This document shows positions 33,620 to 42,743 of a stretch of DNA of 49,120 nt, in pieces. Numbering within the stretch: the first letter of the stretch is position 1; each line of letters begins with the position of its first letter. The stretch comes from JABDGV01 sp964577935. GTDB taxonomy: Bacteria; Chlamydiota; Chlamydiia; Chlamydiales; FEN-1388. The position numbers were made by a program, and so were the translations under genes. Below the pieces are notes generated by a model. It was not told the origin of the DNA, made no database searches, and was given only the letters and a program-made list of their open reading frames with translations. The stretch lies in contig CAZOAJ010000014.1 of NCBI GenBank assembly GCA_964577935.1, positions 1 to 49,120 of the forward strand, read 5' to 3'.

Positions 33620-34771
33620 TTATTCAGCTGAAAAAGTTTCTGGGAGTGGTTTTCCAGGGGCAGCAATGACTTTTACACTGCTTGATTCATCTAAGTCAAA
33701 AAACTCCTTCTCTCCTTTTGATTTTTGCACCTCAACAACAGCTCCGCGTTCTAGGAACTCAAAAGCTCTGCATGACTTTGGAACTTCTGCCAATTTAGTT
33801 CCTATGAGTCGTTTTCCCTCTACGCCACAGAGCATATAGCGTTTTTCATTATGAATAGTTAATGCAGGACTTACGACGCGATAAAGAGGTTGTTTCGGCA
33901 TCTCTTCAGCTTTTTGGTGGTACTGTACAATAAGGTAGCTGAACTTCAACGAGCTTAAGTTTATATCTGCTGCACGTTGTATTTGGCCAAGAAGCTCAGT
34001 TTTTTCAAACGGGCGCTGTGCAAAACAGGGAACTTTCGATTCAAGCGCAGGGCAGCTGCCGGTCCAAATACAGGGAGCTAAAATCTTCCTCTTCTCTTCT
34101 TGAAAGCGATTTCGAAGTTGTAAAAAAGTTTTATTCGTTACAGCGTCTGAACTATCAATAAAAACGAGAACTCCCTTCTCAGAAAGAAGTTTGCCACATA
34201 GTTTGAGCAATCTTTCTTGTTCTTCCTCAGACTTTGCAATCTCTCGAAAGCTATGAGAGAGAGCTATAAGGTCAAAAGGAGCTTTTTCAAGAATGGTTGA
34301 GTCAAGATGAGTCCTTGGAAACGTCCAAGGACGCGCCGAAATAGGATATCCTAAATGTCCAATCAAATGGGTTCCTATTTGCAAGGCATAGGGATTTGCA
34401 TCCGCAATAAATGCCTCTTGAGCGCCTCTTTTTAATGCAGCTAGAGCAAAAGGGCCCGGACCTGATCCGAGATCAAGAACCTTATGAGGAACCGTGTTGA
34501 GCTCATTAAGGACAGAGAGAGCTTCCTGATAATGTCGAATAAAATGATAAAGAAGGGAGCTTTCGGTGCGTTCTTTGGTATAAAACTCAACGCCTGTCTC
34601 TTTTGGATTTTTTGCATGTTCCTCTAAGGAGATGATATCCTTAACTGCTTCGCGAAATTCCCGTGTTTGCAGGTGCGTGTTCGGGCCAGTCTTTTTCGAA
34701 AAATGACGAAAAGCAGAAATAATCTCTGGAATCAACTCTTCGGTTTTAGGAAGCGTTACGTTTCGTTTCAC
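33620..34771 (-). CDS. Rsm22-like methyltransferase
   Basis: A 383-residue class I SAM-dependent methyltransferase of the Rsm22/METTL17 type, linked to small ribosomal subunit assembly. Motif I is Val-Leu-Asp-Leu-Gly-Ser-Gly-Pro-Gly-Pro near residue 93, followed by Asp-Ala-Asn-Pro-Tyr. A Cys-x5-Cys...Cys pattern (Cys-Ile-Trp-Thr-Gly-Ser-Cys-Pro and Pro-Cys-Phe-Ala) later in the chain matches the metal-binding cysteines of that family. Its start overlaps the end of rluB by 26 bases. Confidence 0.8.
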   Translation of the reverse strand: MKRNVTLPKTEELIPEIISAFRHFSKKTGPNTHLQTREFREAVKDIISLEEHAKNPKETGVEFYTKERTESSLLYHFIRHYQEALSVLNELNTVPHKVLDLGSGPGPFALAALKRGAQEAFIADANPYALQIGTHLIGHLGYPISARPWTFPRTHLDSTILEKAPFDLIALSHSFREIAKSEEEQERLLKLCGKLLSEKGVLVFIDSSDAVTNKTFLQLRNRFQEEKRKILAPCIWTGSCPALESKVPCFAQRPFEKTELLGQIQRAADINLSSLKFSYLIVQYHQKAEEMPKQPLYRVVSPALTIHNEKRYMLCGVEGKRLIGTKLAEVPKSCRAFEFLERGAVVEVQKSKGEKEFFDLDESSSVKVIAAPGKPLPETFSAE

Positions 34772-35459
34772 GGATTATAGCCTCAATTTCAGCTGAGTTC
34801 AGTTTTCTAAATGCACCTACTGGGAGCGATCCCATTCGCAGACCGCCAATTCGGACTCGCTTAAGAGCCAACACTTCAAAGCCTTGAGATCCTAAAAGCT
34901 CGCGGACCTCATGCTTCTTTCCATCACATACAATAATCTTCACTGTCCCTTTGCGAACCTTTTCCACTTCAACAGGTTTCACAAGGAGTCCATCGATCAG
35001 GATACCTTTTGATAGGGCAACTAAATGCTCATGGGAAATTTCTTTGTCGACATGGGCAATATATTCTTTTGGGACCTCAAAAGATGGATGCATGATTTGA
35101 TGTGCAAGCACTCCATCATTCGTGACGAGGATTAATCCAGATGTGTCTCGATCAAGTCGACCAATGGTGTAAAGCCTAGGAACATCTGCTTCTACAAGGT
35201 CGATGGCTCTTTTTTTAATTCGAGGATCTGCAGTGCAAATATATCCAACAGGTTTATGAAGGGCGAAGACTACCTTCTCTAAAACAGGCTCAACTTTTTT
35301 ACCATCGACGAGAATTTTGTCTTTTTCTATGTCGACCATGGTTTGCGGAACAACGGTAACTTTGCCGTTAACGCGTACACGTCCGGATTGGATCAGCTCT
35401 TCACAAGCGCGTCTTGAGGCAACTCCACAACCAGCAATAACTTTACTTAATCTTTGCAT
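34746..35459 (-). CDS. rluB: rRNA pseudouridine synthase RluB/RsuA type
   Basis: Converts a uridine in rRNA to pseudouridine. The N-terminal S4 domain (Arg-Leu-Ser-Lys-Val-Ile-Ala-Gly-Cys-Gly-Val-Ala-Ser-Arg-Arg) is followed by the catalytic block Gly-Arg-Leu-Asp-Arg-Asp-Thr-Ser-Gly-Leu near residue 100. Length 237 is typical. It sits next to gpmA as in Chlamydia, whose neighbour is annotated yjbC. Confidence 0.92.
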   Translation of the reverse strand: MQRLSKVIAGCGVASRRACEELIQSGRVRVNGKVTVVPQTMVDIEKDKILVDGKKVEPVLEKVVFALHKPVGYICTADPRIKKRAIDLVEADVPRLYTIGRLDRDTSGLILVTNDGVLAHQIMHPSFEVPKEYIAHVDKEISHEHLVALSKGILIDGLLVKPVEVEKVRKGTVKIIVCDGKKHEVRELLGSQGFEVLALKRVRIGGLRMGSLPVGAFRKLNSAEIEAIIRETKRNAS

Positions 35460-35475
35460 AACTTCTAAAAATTGT

Positions 35476-36174
35476 TTAAGAACAATAAGTATACCTATCT
35501 TTGTATTTGTAGATGAGAGGAATTCCTGTTTCTAATTCGCGTTTTAATATTTCTTCTTCGCTTATTCCTTCGATATGCTTAATGATTGCTCGCAGTGAGT
35601 TCCCATGAGCCGAGATGAGGAGTGTTTTTCCTTGTTTTACTAAAGGCTCGATTTCATTTGAAAAACAGGGGAGCGTTCTTTGAAGCGTCATTTCAAGGCT
35701 TTCGCCCTGGGGAGGAGCTGTCCTATAGCTTCTCCTCCAGATCAGTACCTGTTCCGCTCCATATTTTTCGGCGGTCTCTTTTTTATTTAATCCTTGAAGC
35801 TCTCCATACATTCTTTCATTAAGCTCCTCACGAATATGGACCGGAAGTACAGAAGCTTCTGTCTTTTCAGAGTAGATGGTTGCCCATGATTTCATCTTGC
35901 CTTGAAGATGTTGAATAACGGGTGTTTTGGTACTTTTGCTTTTAGAAAGCGCCAAAAGTGCTGTAGTAATCGATCTTGAGAGAGCAGAGCAAAAGACCAC
36001 GTCGAAGTTGATCTCCTTGAGATTCTCTCCTGCAATCAGGGCCTCTTCTATTCCTTTTGGAGATAATGGAACATCGACCCATCCAGTGAAGAGGTTCGCT
36101 TTATTCCAAACTGATTCTCCATGACGAAGAAGAACAAGAGTCCCCTCGTTCTTTTGTTCTGTTTTCATAAGCAT
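35476..36174 (-). CDS. gpmA: 2,3-bisphosphoglycerate-dependent phosphoglycerate mutase
   Basis: Glycolytic enzyme interconverting 3- and 2-phosphoglycerate. The phosphohistidine motif Leu-Arg-His-Gly-Glu-Ser (His18) and the Gly-Trp-Val-Asp-Val-Pro-Leu segment are clear. The second active-site His is in Ser-Ala-His-Gly-Asn-Ser. Length 232. Sixteen bases separate it from rluB on the same strand. Confidence 0.96.
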   Translation of the reverse strand: MLMKTEQKNEGTLVLLRHGESVWNKANLFTGWVDVPLSPKGIEEALIAGENLKEINFDVVFCSALSRSITTALLALSKSKSTKTPVIQHLQGKMKSWATIYSEKTEASVLPVHIREELNERMYGELQGLNKKETAEKYGAEQVLIWRRSYRTAPPQGESLEMTLQRTLPCFSNEIEPLVKQGKTLLISAHGNSLRAIIKHIEGISEEEILKRELETGIPLIYKYKDRYTYCS

Positions 36175-36218
36175 AAAAGAAACCTCTACATTTTTCCGCT
36201 CTAATGACTATCCTATTC

Positions 36219-36249
36219 AATAAGGAATTTGTGGGAATAAGGAATTTGT
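36219..36249 (+). repeat. 14-bp direct repeat between gpmA and the NifS-like gene
   Basis: AATAAGGAATTTGT occurs at 36219-36232 and again at 36236-36249, a period of 17. It lies in the divergent promoter region. Confidence 0.9.
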
Positions 36250-36304
36250 AGTAATCGAGTCCTTATGTAAAAAAATAAATCCATAACTCAAGAAGCTTTA
36301 CTGC

Positions 36305-37528
36305 ATGGCAACTTCCAATATGGCTTGTTCTAATAATCATCAGATCAACCGTCCAAATTATTTGGCAATTTATCTGGACAATGCAACGGTATCTCCTCCA
36401 TCAAAACAGGTGATATCCATTCTCGAAAAAAATCTCGACTGTTTTGCTTCAATTGCCTCTCCCTACATGTATGGAACTGAAGCAAAAAAACAGGTAATTC
36501 AGGTTTTCAATCATATTCATGAAGTGCTTCAAATCCCTTCATCATATCGGATAATCTTTACAAGTGGGGGAGCTGAGTCTTTAAGTCAGGTTGTCTTTTC
36601 TGTATGGAATGAATTAGTAAGAAAGAATGGAAAAACACACTTTATCGCCTCGGGGCTATCTGAAGCACCTTCTGTCTTATCGATGAGTTTGTATGAGAGC
36701 CAGGGAGGTAAGGTATATATTACCAAGGCTTCTGCTCAAGGATCGGTTTCGCTTGATGATATGACGGCATGTGTTTCTCCAAGGACATCGCTGTGTTCCT
36801 TTCCAATGGTTTCTGGATTAACAGGCGTTGTGCAGCCGATCACGGAGATCCGTGCGCTCTGTAAACAACGTGGGATACTTCTTCATGTCGATATTTCACA
36901 TGCCTTGGGTAAAACCTTCTTGGATTTAGAAGAGCTTGATGCAGATTATGTAACGGTTTCTTTAGGGCCTCTCCAAGGGCCTTCAGCAGCTGGGTTTCTT
37001 ATAGTTAAAGACACAAGCCCTCTACTTCCTCTCATCTCTGGGCAGAATGAGGAATTTCTTCGAGGGGGAGAAATTGATATAGGAAAGCTAAAGGCTGCTT
37101 CTTATGCTCTAGAGCAGGCATTGGCTGATCAAGTTCTTTATGCCACGGAAGTTGCAAGAATCAGACATTCCTTTGAAACGAGCCTCCTTGCGCAGCTTGA
37201 GGGAGCTCAAATTCTTTTTGGAGAAAGTGAAAGAGCTCCTCATATATCGTGCCTTTCATTTTCGGGCGTCAAAAATGAGGCGCTCCTTTTTCTTCTTCAA
37301 AAACGAGGTCTTTTTGCCTCTATTGGAGGGGGTGTTTTTCAAACGATTTCTCTTCAGCTTCGAAACTGCGGGGTCGATCCTACAAGCTCAGATCAAGCGA
37401 TATCATTTGCATTTAGTAAGGATACTCGAGAAGATGAAGTCGAAAAAGCTGTGCAGCTCATCGTAAAAGCTGTTCATGAACTTAGACGATTATCTCGTGT
37501 GTTTTTCTCTAATACCCCAAAGTCATGA
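36305..37528 (+). CDS. nifS: NifS-like aminotransferase-fold protein lacking the catalytic Lys and Cys
   Basis: Fold type I PLP-family protein of 407 residues, in the gene order where Chlamydia has nifS. Cysteine desulfurases bind PLP through a lysine in Ser-x-His-Lys; the equivalent here reads Ser219-Leu-Gly-Pro222. The PLP-stacking His (Glu-His) is Glu120-Ala121, the Asp-x-x-Gln pair reads Asp196-Ile-Ser-His199, and the mobile-loop Cys is Phe345. The Asp that contacts PLP is kept. By these alignments it cannot be a normal desulfurase. It may be a structural or regulatory partner of the NifU-like protein 26 bases downstream. Start could also be Met6. Confidence 0.85.
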   Translation: MATSNMACSNNHQINRPNYLAIYLDNATVSPPSKQVISILEKNLDCFASIASPYMYGTEAKKQVIQVFNHIHEVLQIPSSYRIIFTSGGAESLSQVVFSVWNELVRKNGKTHFIASGLSEAPSVLSMSLYESQGGKVYITKASAQGSVSLDDMTACVSPRTSLCSFPMVSGLTGVVQPITEIRALCKQRGILLHVDISHALGKTFLDLEELDADYVTVSLGPLQGPSAAGFLIVKDTSPLLPLISGQNEEFLRGGEIDIGKLKAASYALEQALADQVLYATEVARIRHSFETSLLAQLEGAQILFGESERAPHISCLSFSGVKNEALLFLLQKRGLFASIGGGVFQTISLQLRNCGVDPTSSDQAISFAFSKDTREDEVEKAVQLIVKAVHELRRLSRVFFSNTPKS

Positions 37529-37554
37529 AATAGGATAGGAGACTAAAAATACGT

Positions 37555-38331
37555 ATGACGCTCGATGCAATTTCTAAGCTATTTCCTTGGGCACTGTACA
37601 CAAAAAAGCTTTCAAGCAGGATTGAAACTCCCTACTGCAGTGGAATTTTTTCCCAAGAAGATGCTGATAGTCGCGCTATGCATTTGGCGATTGGTGAGAG
37701 TGGATGTATAAGTGAAGGCAATATCGTTCGCTTTTACTGGCTTGTTGATCCCCAAGATGGAGTGATTATTGACTCGAGATTTCAAGTATATGGGGATAGT
37801 GCTCTCATTGGTGCAGCTGAAATAGGCTGTGAGTTATCCGTTGGGAAAAACTACGATCAGGTAGGTCGTATTTCTGCTGAGCTTATAGATCGGCATATCC
37901 GTGAAAAGAGTGGCGAGAAGGAAGGGTTCCCGAAAGAATCATATGGCCATATAAATATGGTGGTTGATGCTCTAGAAATGGCTTCCACCAAGTGTGAAGG
38001 CATTCCCCTTGCCCCAGAATATGTAGCGCCTCCTATTACGTCACATGCAATTGAAGTTACCGAAGGTGGATGGCCTGGGTGGCAAGGCCTTACGTTGAAA
38101 CAAAAGCTTAAAGTCATCGAGGAAGTTTTGGATAAAGATGTCAGGCCATACATCGAACTTGATGCGGGGGGCGTCGAACTTTTAAACCTCATAGAGGATA
38201 AGGAAGTGATCATTGCTTATCAGGGCACATGTACCTCATGTCATTCGGCAACAGGAGCTACCTTATCCTACATTCAACAGGTTCTTAAAGCTAAAGTTCA
38301 TCCGGATATTTTTGTGACACCAAATTTATAG
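37555..38331 (+). CDS. nifU: NifU-like protein with degenerate scaffold and intact C-terminal CxxC
   Basis: A 258-residue protein. Residues 50-115 align with IscU/NifU-N (Gly-Asn-Ile-Val-Arg-Phe, Asp-Ser-Arg-Phe-Gln-Val-Tyr-Gly), but the scaffold cysteines are replaced: Glu54 at the first and Asp81 at the second position. Residues 185-258 are an Nfu domain with Gly-Thr-Cys-Thr-Ser-Cys (Cys226, Cys229), which can carry a bridging cluster in dimers. So the C-terminal cluster carrier appears functional and the N-terminal scaffold does not. It follows the NifS-like gene and precedes convergent birA. Confidence 0.85.
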   Translation: MTLDAISKLFPWALYTKKLSSRIETPYCSGIFSQEDADSRAMHLAIGESGCISEGNIVRFYWLVDPQDGVIIDSRFQVYGDSALIGAAEIGCELSVGKNYDQVGRISAELIDRHIREKSGEKEGFPKESYGHINMVVDALEMASTKCEGIPLAPEYVAPPITSHAIEVTEGGWPGWQGLTLKQKLKVIEEVLDKDVRPYIELDAGGVELLNLIEDKEVIIAYQGTCTSCHSATGATLSYIQQVLKAKVHPDIFVTPNL

Positions 38332-38359
38332 GTGATATCTCATTCGAGTGATGTATCAG

Positions 38360-39100
38360 TCATGATACATCCTTCAAAGGCAATAAAAAAATATCTGCTG
38401 AGGAAACGGTCTGTTCTTTCCCTTCAACTTGGCAGATAAGTTGCCCGTCAGCATGAAGCGCTGAAACAAGGGCGTTAACTCGCTCTTGAATTCCGTTTTT
38501 GGTCTGCCAAATTTTGATAATTTTACCGACGAGCCACTGTGTTTCTTGATGCCAAAGTCGCATGATTTCTTCAGGTGAAAGCGATATAAAATATTGGATG
38601 TTTTCCAAAAGTCCTTCAAGAACTTTGCCGACTTGCGGGCTATTTTGAGTCTCCATGTATATTGAAGAAATAGGCCTGTCGAGTTCTTGAGGAGGTTTTT
38701 GCATGAGCACGTTTATTCCGACTCCTCCAATTGCCCAATTGAGTATCCCATCATGGGCTTGTTCAATCAGAATCCCTGCAATTTTCCCCTGGGTTGTAAC
38801 AAGATCATTTGGCCATTTTATAAGAGCTTTTACCTTGTTATGAAACAATGTTTTTTGAATAGCTAGTGAGGTTGCCTGAGAGAGCAAAAAGAGAGGTTGA
38901 TCAAATGAGAGACAGAAGCTGAAATAAAGGTTTTCTCCGGGTGTAGAAACCCATGTATTTGTGTTTCTTCCTCTTCCTTCAGTCTGGCTATCAGCCCATA
39001 CAACCGTAATGTGTGTTGGATCAAAGGAAGAAAGATTTCGTCGAGCCCAGCTATTAGTTGAGTCTACAGACTTTAGCGAAATGCAAGTTATAGGTAGCAT
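38360..39100 (-). CDS. birA: Biotin--[acetyl-CoA-carboxylase] ligase
   Basis: Attaches biotin to the carboxyl carrier protein of acetyl-CoA carboxylase. Motifs are Ser-Thr-Asn-Ser-Trp-Ala, Gly-Arg-Gly-Arg-Asn-Thr (biotinoyl-AMP loop), Lys-Trp-Pro-Asn-Asp-Leu and Gly-Ile-Leu-Ile-Glu. With 246 residues there is no N-terminal helix-turn-helix, so it should not act as a repressor, unlike E. coli BirA. Divergent from rodA by 30 bases. Confidence 0.94.
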   Translation of the reverse strand: MLPITCISLKSVDSTNSWARRNLSSFDPTHITVVWADSQTEGRGRNTNTWVSTPGENLYFSFCLSFDQPLFLLSQATSLAIQKTLFHNKVKALIKWPNDLVTTQGKIAGILIEQAHDGILNWAIGGVGINVLMQKPPQELDRPISSIYMETQNSPQVGKVLEGLLENIQYFISLSPEEIMRLWHQETQWLVGKIIKIWQTKNGIQERVNALVSALHADGQLICQVEGKEQTVSSADIFLLPLKDVS

Positions 39101-39130
39101 GAAGATCTTCGTTTAATTTTGTAGTATTCT

Positions 39131-40267
39131 ATGTGGTCGGCCAAATACTTCGCACGGATCGACTTTCGGGTCATTGTAATTGCTCTCCTGCTTAATTTTG
39201 CGGGGCTTTTGACAATAGCCTCCTATTCATCTGATATGTTGGTTGATGGAGGTGCTGAATCGATATGGACTAAAGGGGTCATGATCCAACTTAAAGGATT
39301 ATTAGTGGCCTGGACGGTATTTTTTTTTATAGCAGGAATTGATTATAAAAAGCTGCGCGAGTGGGTATGGGTTTTTTACGCGCTCGTTTTAATTTGTCTT
39401 GTCGGATTGTTTTTTACCGATCCGATTGTTCGCGTTCAGCGTTGGTATAAAATTCCTTTTATTGGAATTGGCATTCAGCCTTCCGAACTTGGAAAAATAG
39501 CCATGGTACTTGCATTAAGTTGGTACTTGGAACGACAGGCTAATGAATCGCATTCCTTGAAAACCTTCTTGGTAAGTATGGTGATTTTTTGCATTCCATT
39601 CGTGCTGATTGTAAAGCAGCCTGATCTTGGAACTGCTCTTGTACTTTTCCCTACTGCCTGTACGATGTTCTATTTTGGCGGAGTCAATTCTCGAGCCTTA
39701 TCACTGCTTATAGGCGGAGGAAGCTTAGCGCTAATTATAGTAGGTCTTATTTTTTCTGGAATTGTTCCATACGAAAATATTCAACCCTACGCTCGACATT
39801 TTCTACGCGATTATCAACTTGAACGACTTAATCCAAACACTCATCATGGTCTCGCAGCTCAAACAGCTATAGCACTTGGAGGTATAACAGGAGTTGGCTG
39901 GAGGGAAAGCGAATACTGGAGAGGGGGGTCACTTCCGGCTCCCTATACCGATTCAATTTACCCATCATTTGGGGAAGAATTTGGCTTTATAGGGTTAGTA
40001 AGTGTACTTGTTCTCTACTACATCCTCTTTTTTTGCTGTATCCAGACTGTGGCTGTAGCCAAAGACGCATTTGGTAGGTTATTGGCAGCAGGAATTACCG
40101 TGATGTTAGCCTTTCAAGTTGCGATCAACATAGGAATGATGACAGGATGTCTTCCGATTACGGGTGTTCCCTTAGTTTTAATGAGCTATGGAGGAACCTC
40201 AATGGTGGCAACAATGGCATCACTTGGTCTGATTCAGAGCGTATATAGTCGAAGATTCATGTTTTAA
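39131..40267 (+). CDS. mrdB: Rod shape-determining protein RodA, SEDS glycosyltransferase
   Basis: A polytopic membrane protein of 378 residues of the RodA/FtsW/SpoVE family, polymerising peptidoglycan glycan strands with a class B penicillin-binding protein. Family blocks include Gln-Pro-Ser-Glu-Leu-Gly-Lys, Lys-Gln-Pro-Asp-Leu-Gly-Thr-Ala and, at the end, Pro-Leu-Val-Leu-Met-Ser-Tyr-Gly-Gly-Thr-Ser. Next to birA, as in Chlamydia. Confidence 0.94.
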   Translation: MWSAKYFARIDFRVIVIALLLNFAGLLTIASYSSDMLVDGGAESIWTKGVMIQLKGLLVAWTVFFFIAGIDYKKLREWVWVFYALVLICLVGLFFTDPIVRVQRWYKIPFIGIGIQPSELGKIAMVLALSWYLERQANESHSLKTFLVSMVIFCIPFVLIVKQPDLGTALVLFPTACTMFYFGGVNSRALSLLIGGGSLALIIVGLIFSGIVPYENIQPYARHFLRDYQLERLNPNTHHGLAAQTAIALGGITGVGWRESEYWRGGSLPAPYTDSIYPSFGEEFGFIGLVSVLVLYYILFFCCIQTVAVAKDAFGRLLAAGITVMLAFQVAINIGMMTGCLPITGVPLVLMSYGGTSMVATMASLGLIQSVYSRRFMF

Positions 40268-40299
40268 TAGCCCTTTAGGGTCAATGGATTGTTTTGTTC

Positions 40300-40764
40300 A
40301 TGAAAGAATTTTTGCACGATAATCATTTTCTTTTTATTCCGGGGGAATGGGCAGGAGAAGGCATAGTTTCATTTTCATTTTCTCCTGATGAGCTTGTGTT
40401 TCGAATGACATGGACTGTCTATGAAGGCCGCGAAAATAGTTATATGTGCGTTCAGACGGTTTATATTGAAGAGCAAGAGCCTATGGTAAATGCCTTTAAG
40501 ATTTCGCCAAAACTTCAGGGCGATAGCCTTCCTGTCAATTTTGATATTCTACTTGAAAATGTAGCGCTTGGTTCTTTTCTTGGTAAAGGGGTGATACAAA
40601 ATCAGTCGCTTGCTTGGGAATTTCGATATCCTGGGACTTTGGATGGATATGAGGTCTATGAAAGAATCGGAGAGGGTGAATATCTACTGCGAGCTGAATA
40701 TTGCGGAGATGATGTCCGTACTATGATTCAGGGTCGCATCCATCGCTCTCAAGGCCCTTCATAA
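40300..40764 (+). CDS. Hypothetical 154-residue protein
   Basis: Not recognised. Alternating strands with many aromatic residues suggest a single beta-barrel-like domain; no signal peptide or membrane segment. ATG 40300 is preferred over TTG 40294. It lies 32 bases after rodA and 38 before a Nudix gene. Confidence 0.7.
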   Translation: MKEFLHDNHFLFIPGEWAGEGIVSFSFSPDELVFRMTWTVYEGRENSYMCVQTVYIEEQEPMVNAFKISPKLQGDSLPVNFDILLENVALGSFLGKGVIQNQSLAWEFRYPGTLDGYEVYERIGEGEYLLRAEYCGDDVRTMIQGRIHRSQGPS

Positions 40765-40802
40765 GGATTTCTTATTCAAAAAGATTCGAGCAAGGTTTAT
40801 AA

Positions 40803-41237
40803 ATGTACGAAGATTGTTTTCATTTAGGTGTAAAGGCTCTTATTTGCGACAAAAATGGCATGATTCTTTTGCTTAAGAAATTGCATTCTAGCAAAAAACT
40901 CTACCAAGACCTTCCTGGAGGGCGTGTTCACAAAAATGAATCTGAAATGGATGCTCTTTATAGGGAATTGCAAGAGGAAATCGGATTTCAGGATATAGGC
41001 GATCCGAGGCTTTTTATGACCTTTAGGACAAATCTACGTATTCCAGTCTCCCAAGGAGATGTTGGTTTGATCTTATCTATTTATCATTGTGAAAGTAAAG
41101 TGCACTTTGTGCCTCAATTAAGCAATGAGCATTGTGGCTTTGGCTGGTATACACCTTTTGAGGCTTCTCAATTACTTTCTTCTGTTTATCCTAAGGATTT
41201 TGTTGAGAGCCTTTCGAAATTAAGTCTTGAATCCTAA
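40803..41237 (+). CDS. Nudix hydrolase
   Basis: A 144-residue protein with a complete Nudix box near residues 39-61: Gly-Gly-Arg-Val, then Glu, seven residues, Arg-Glu-Leu-x-Glu-Glu-Ile-Gly. Such enzymes cleave nucleoside diphosphates linked to another group; the substrate cannot be told from sequence. Confidence 0.9.
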   Translation: MYEDCFHLGVKALICDKNGMILLLKKLHSSKKLYQDLPGGRVHKNESEMDALYRELQEEIGFQDIGDPRLFMTFRTNLRIPVSQGDVGLILSIYHCESKVHFVPQLSNEHCGFGWYTPFEASQLLSSVYPKDFVESLSKLSLES

Positions 41238-41246
41238 ATCGACATG

Positions 41247-41474
41247 TCAGTTTTCAATTTTATTTATTAGGCCGCAATTTGGGCAGCGACTTAATAAGCT
41301 AATACTAGAGGATGTGTAGCCTGAGGCACAGAACTCACAGTGGACAACGTGGAGTACTCGCTGCACATCTTTTTTTCGATCTTTTCGCATGCTCTTAAAC
41401 CAAGCCCAAAAAAGTGTGATAACCATTCCTCCGACATAGAGCATGCAGGCTGTATCAGGTGTTACCTCTATCAT
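41247..41474 (-). CDS. Small membrane-anchored zinc-ribbon protein
   Basis: A 75-residue protein with one membrane segment (about 8-26), a basic stretch, and a C-terminal zinc ribbon Cys46-x2-Cys49...Cys64-x2-Cys67. Its start overlaps the TonB-like gene stop by 4 bases, so it is the last gene of the ExbB/ExbD operon. Role unknown. Confidence 0.75.
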   Translation of the reverse strand: MIEVTPDTACMLYVGGMVITLFWAWFKSMRKDRKKDVQRVLHVVHCEFCASGYTSSSISLLSRCPNCGLINKIEN

Positions 41475-42268
41475 GGGCTACCGCATGTTGTAAGTAGGTT
41501 TAAAATGTCATCAGAACAGGAAAATGAGAGTTGAATTGTTCCGGAAAATGCCTCTTTATCTACACATGGAGCAAAACGAATTCTTTTCAAGATTTCCATA
41601 GAAATGGGATAGGCTCTTTCACTCTCTGCATGATGTATTGGTTGTATATCGTTGATCGATCCGTCTTCTCCTCGTACGGTTACATTGAAGGATAGCTCAC
41701 TCCAATAATTGGCATTAAGGGGGCTTGCAAATAGGCATTCTAAATAGCTTCGACTAAATAGTTCGGATCCATCTGCAATGAGGTGAAGTCGAGAAAGCTC
41801 TCCGCTATAGGCAATTTGTAAAGGATATACGGGCGGTTGAGGATTTGTGATACGGAGATTTTCGATGCAGTGAGATTCATTAATTAAAGTTGTAATATCT
41901 TCGTGCTCAGGTATTTCCGCGATGGCGTGCAGATTAAGGAAGAGATCAGATTGTAGTTTTGGCAGAGGAACCTGTTCATCAAAGAGATCTTGTTTAAACC
42001 CAAATTTCTTGGGGCTCAATGAATTCTTGTCGAGGTCTTCATCTTCCACCACCGAGATAATATGAGAGGATGTATCAAATGTTACAAGAGTTGGCAGTGA
42101 GCTTATCGGGGGTTCGTTGATGGAAAAAGTTTTAATTTTTATGCAGGTGAAGAAGAAAAGATGAAATGCAATTGACGCAAGAAGGGCTATACCTAAGAGC
42201 GAGTATCCTTCATCGGGAGATTCGTCTCTGAATAATAGATTGAAAAAACCTTCGTTAGTATTATTCAC
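41471..42268 (-). CDS. TonB/TolA-like protein
   Basis: A 265-residue protein with one membrane helix (about 24-43), an extended middle, and a C-terminal domain (about 165-265) whose Ile-Arg-Phe-Ala-Pro resembles the TonB C-terminal Arg-Phe-x-Pro. It would carry energy from ExbB/ExbD across the periplasm. It lacks the long proline-rich linker of TonB. The Tol-system (TolA) alternative is equally likely. Overlaps exbD by 8 bases. Confidence 0.75.
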   Translation of the reverse strand: MNNTNEGFFNLLFRDESPDEGYSLLGIALLASIAFHLFFFTCIKIKTFSINEPPISSLPTLVTFDTSSHIISVVEDEDLDKNSLSPKKFGFKQDLFDEQVPLPKLQSDLFLNLHAIAEIPEHEDITTLINESHCIENLRITNPQPPVYPLQIAYSGELSRLHLIADGSELFSRSYLECLFASPLNANYWSELSFNVTVRGEDGSINDIQPIHHAESERAYPISMEILKRIRFAPCVDKEAFSGTIQLSFSCSDDILNLLTTCGSP

Positions 42269-42743
42269 TGTCTGTACTTGCTCGGTCTATACTTGCCTTG
42301 TTTGCATTTGCTTGAATCATACCTTCGTTGGTTTTGAAAGCAAGCCGAACATGTGGTGTTACTTTAATAACTTCAGAGAAAAGCTTTAGAAAAGCATCAT
42401 ATTCAACTCTTTTATCAATTGATAAGACGACCGTAGGTTTAAACTCTGGCTGTGCGGTCATAGAAGATGTCACTTTTAAAAGAGCTTCTTGAACACTGCT
42501 TAAATCAACAATTTCTTTTTTAGAGCCTACGTAAATGACATGGTCTTTGTCCATGATTACGGGAAGTTGACAGAGTTTTGCTGGTTCCTCTAGGTCCATT
42601 TCGGGATGAAGAATTTGGAGTGATTTGAGGGGAAGGGTATCTGAGGACACAAGGAAGAAAATAAGCATCAAAAAAATGACGTCAACAAGTGGCGTCAAAT
42701 CGATAAGATTATAACAGGGCTTAAGCCGTGTTTCAAATCGCAT
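42261..42743 (-). CDS. exbD: ExbD/TolR family protein
   Basis: A 160-residue protein with the short cytoplasmic tail, one membrane segment carrying the key Asp in Leu-Thr-Pro-Leu-Val-Asp-Val-Ile-Phe-Leu-Met (residue 20), and a periplasmic domain. Part of the proton channel with ExbB. The exbB stop and exbD start are adjacent. Confidence 0.93.
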   Translation of the reverse strand: MRFETRLKPCYNLIDLTPLVDVIFLMLIFFLVSSDTLPLKSLQILHPEMDLEEPAKLCQLPVIMDKDHVIYVGSKKEIVDLSSVQEALLKVTSSMTAQPEFKPTVVLSIDKRVEYDAFLKLFSEVIKVTPHVRLAFKTNEGMIQANANKASIDRASTDSE

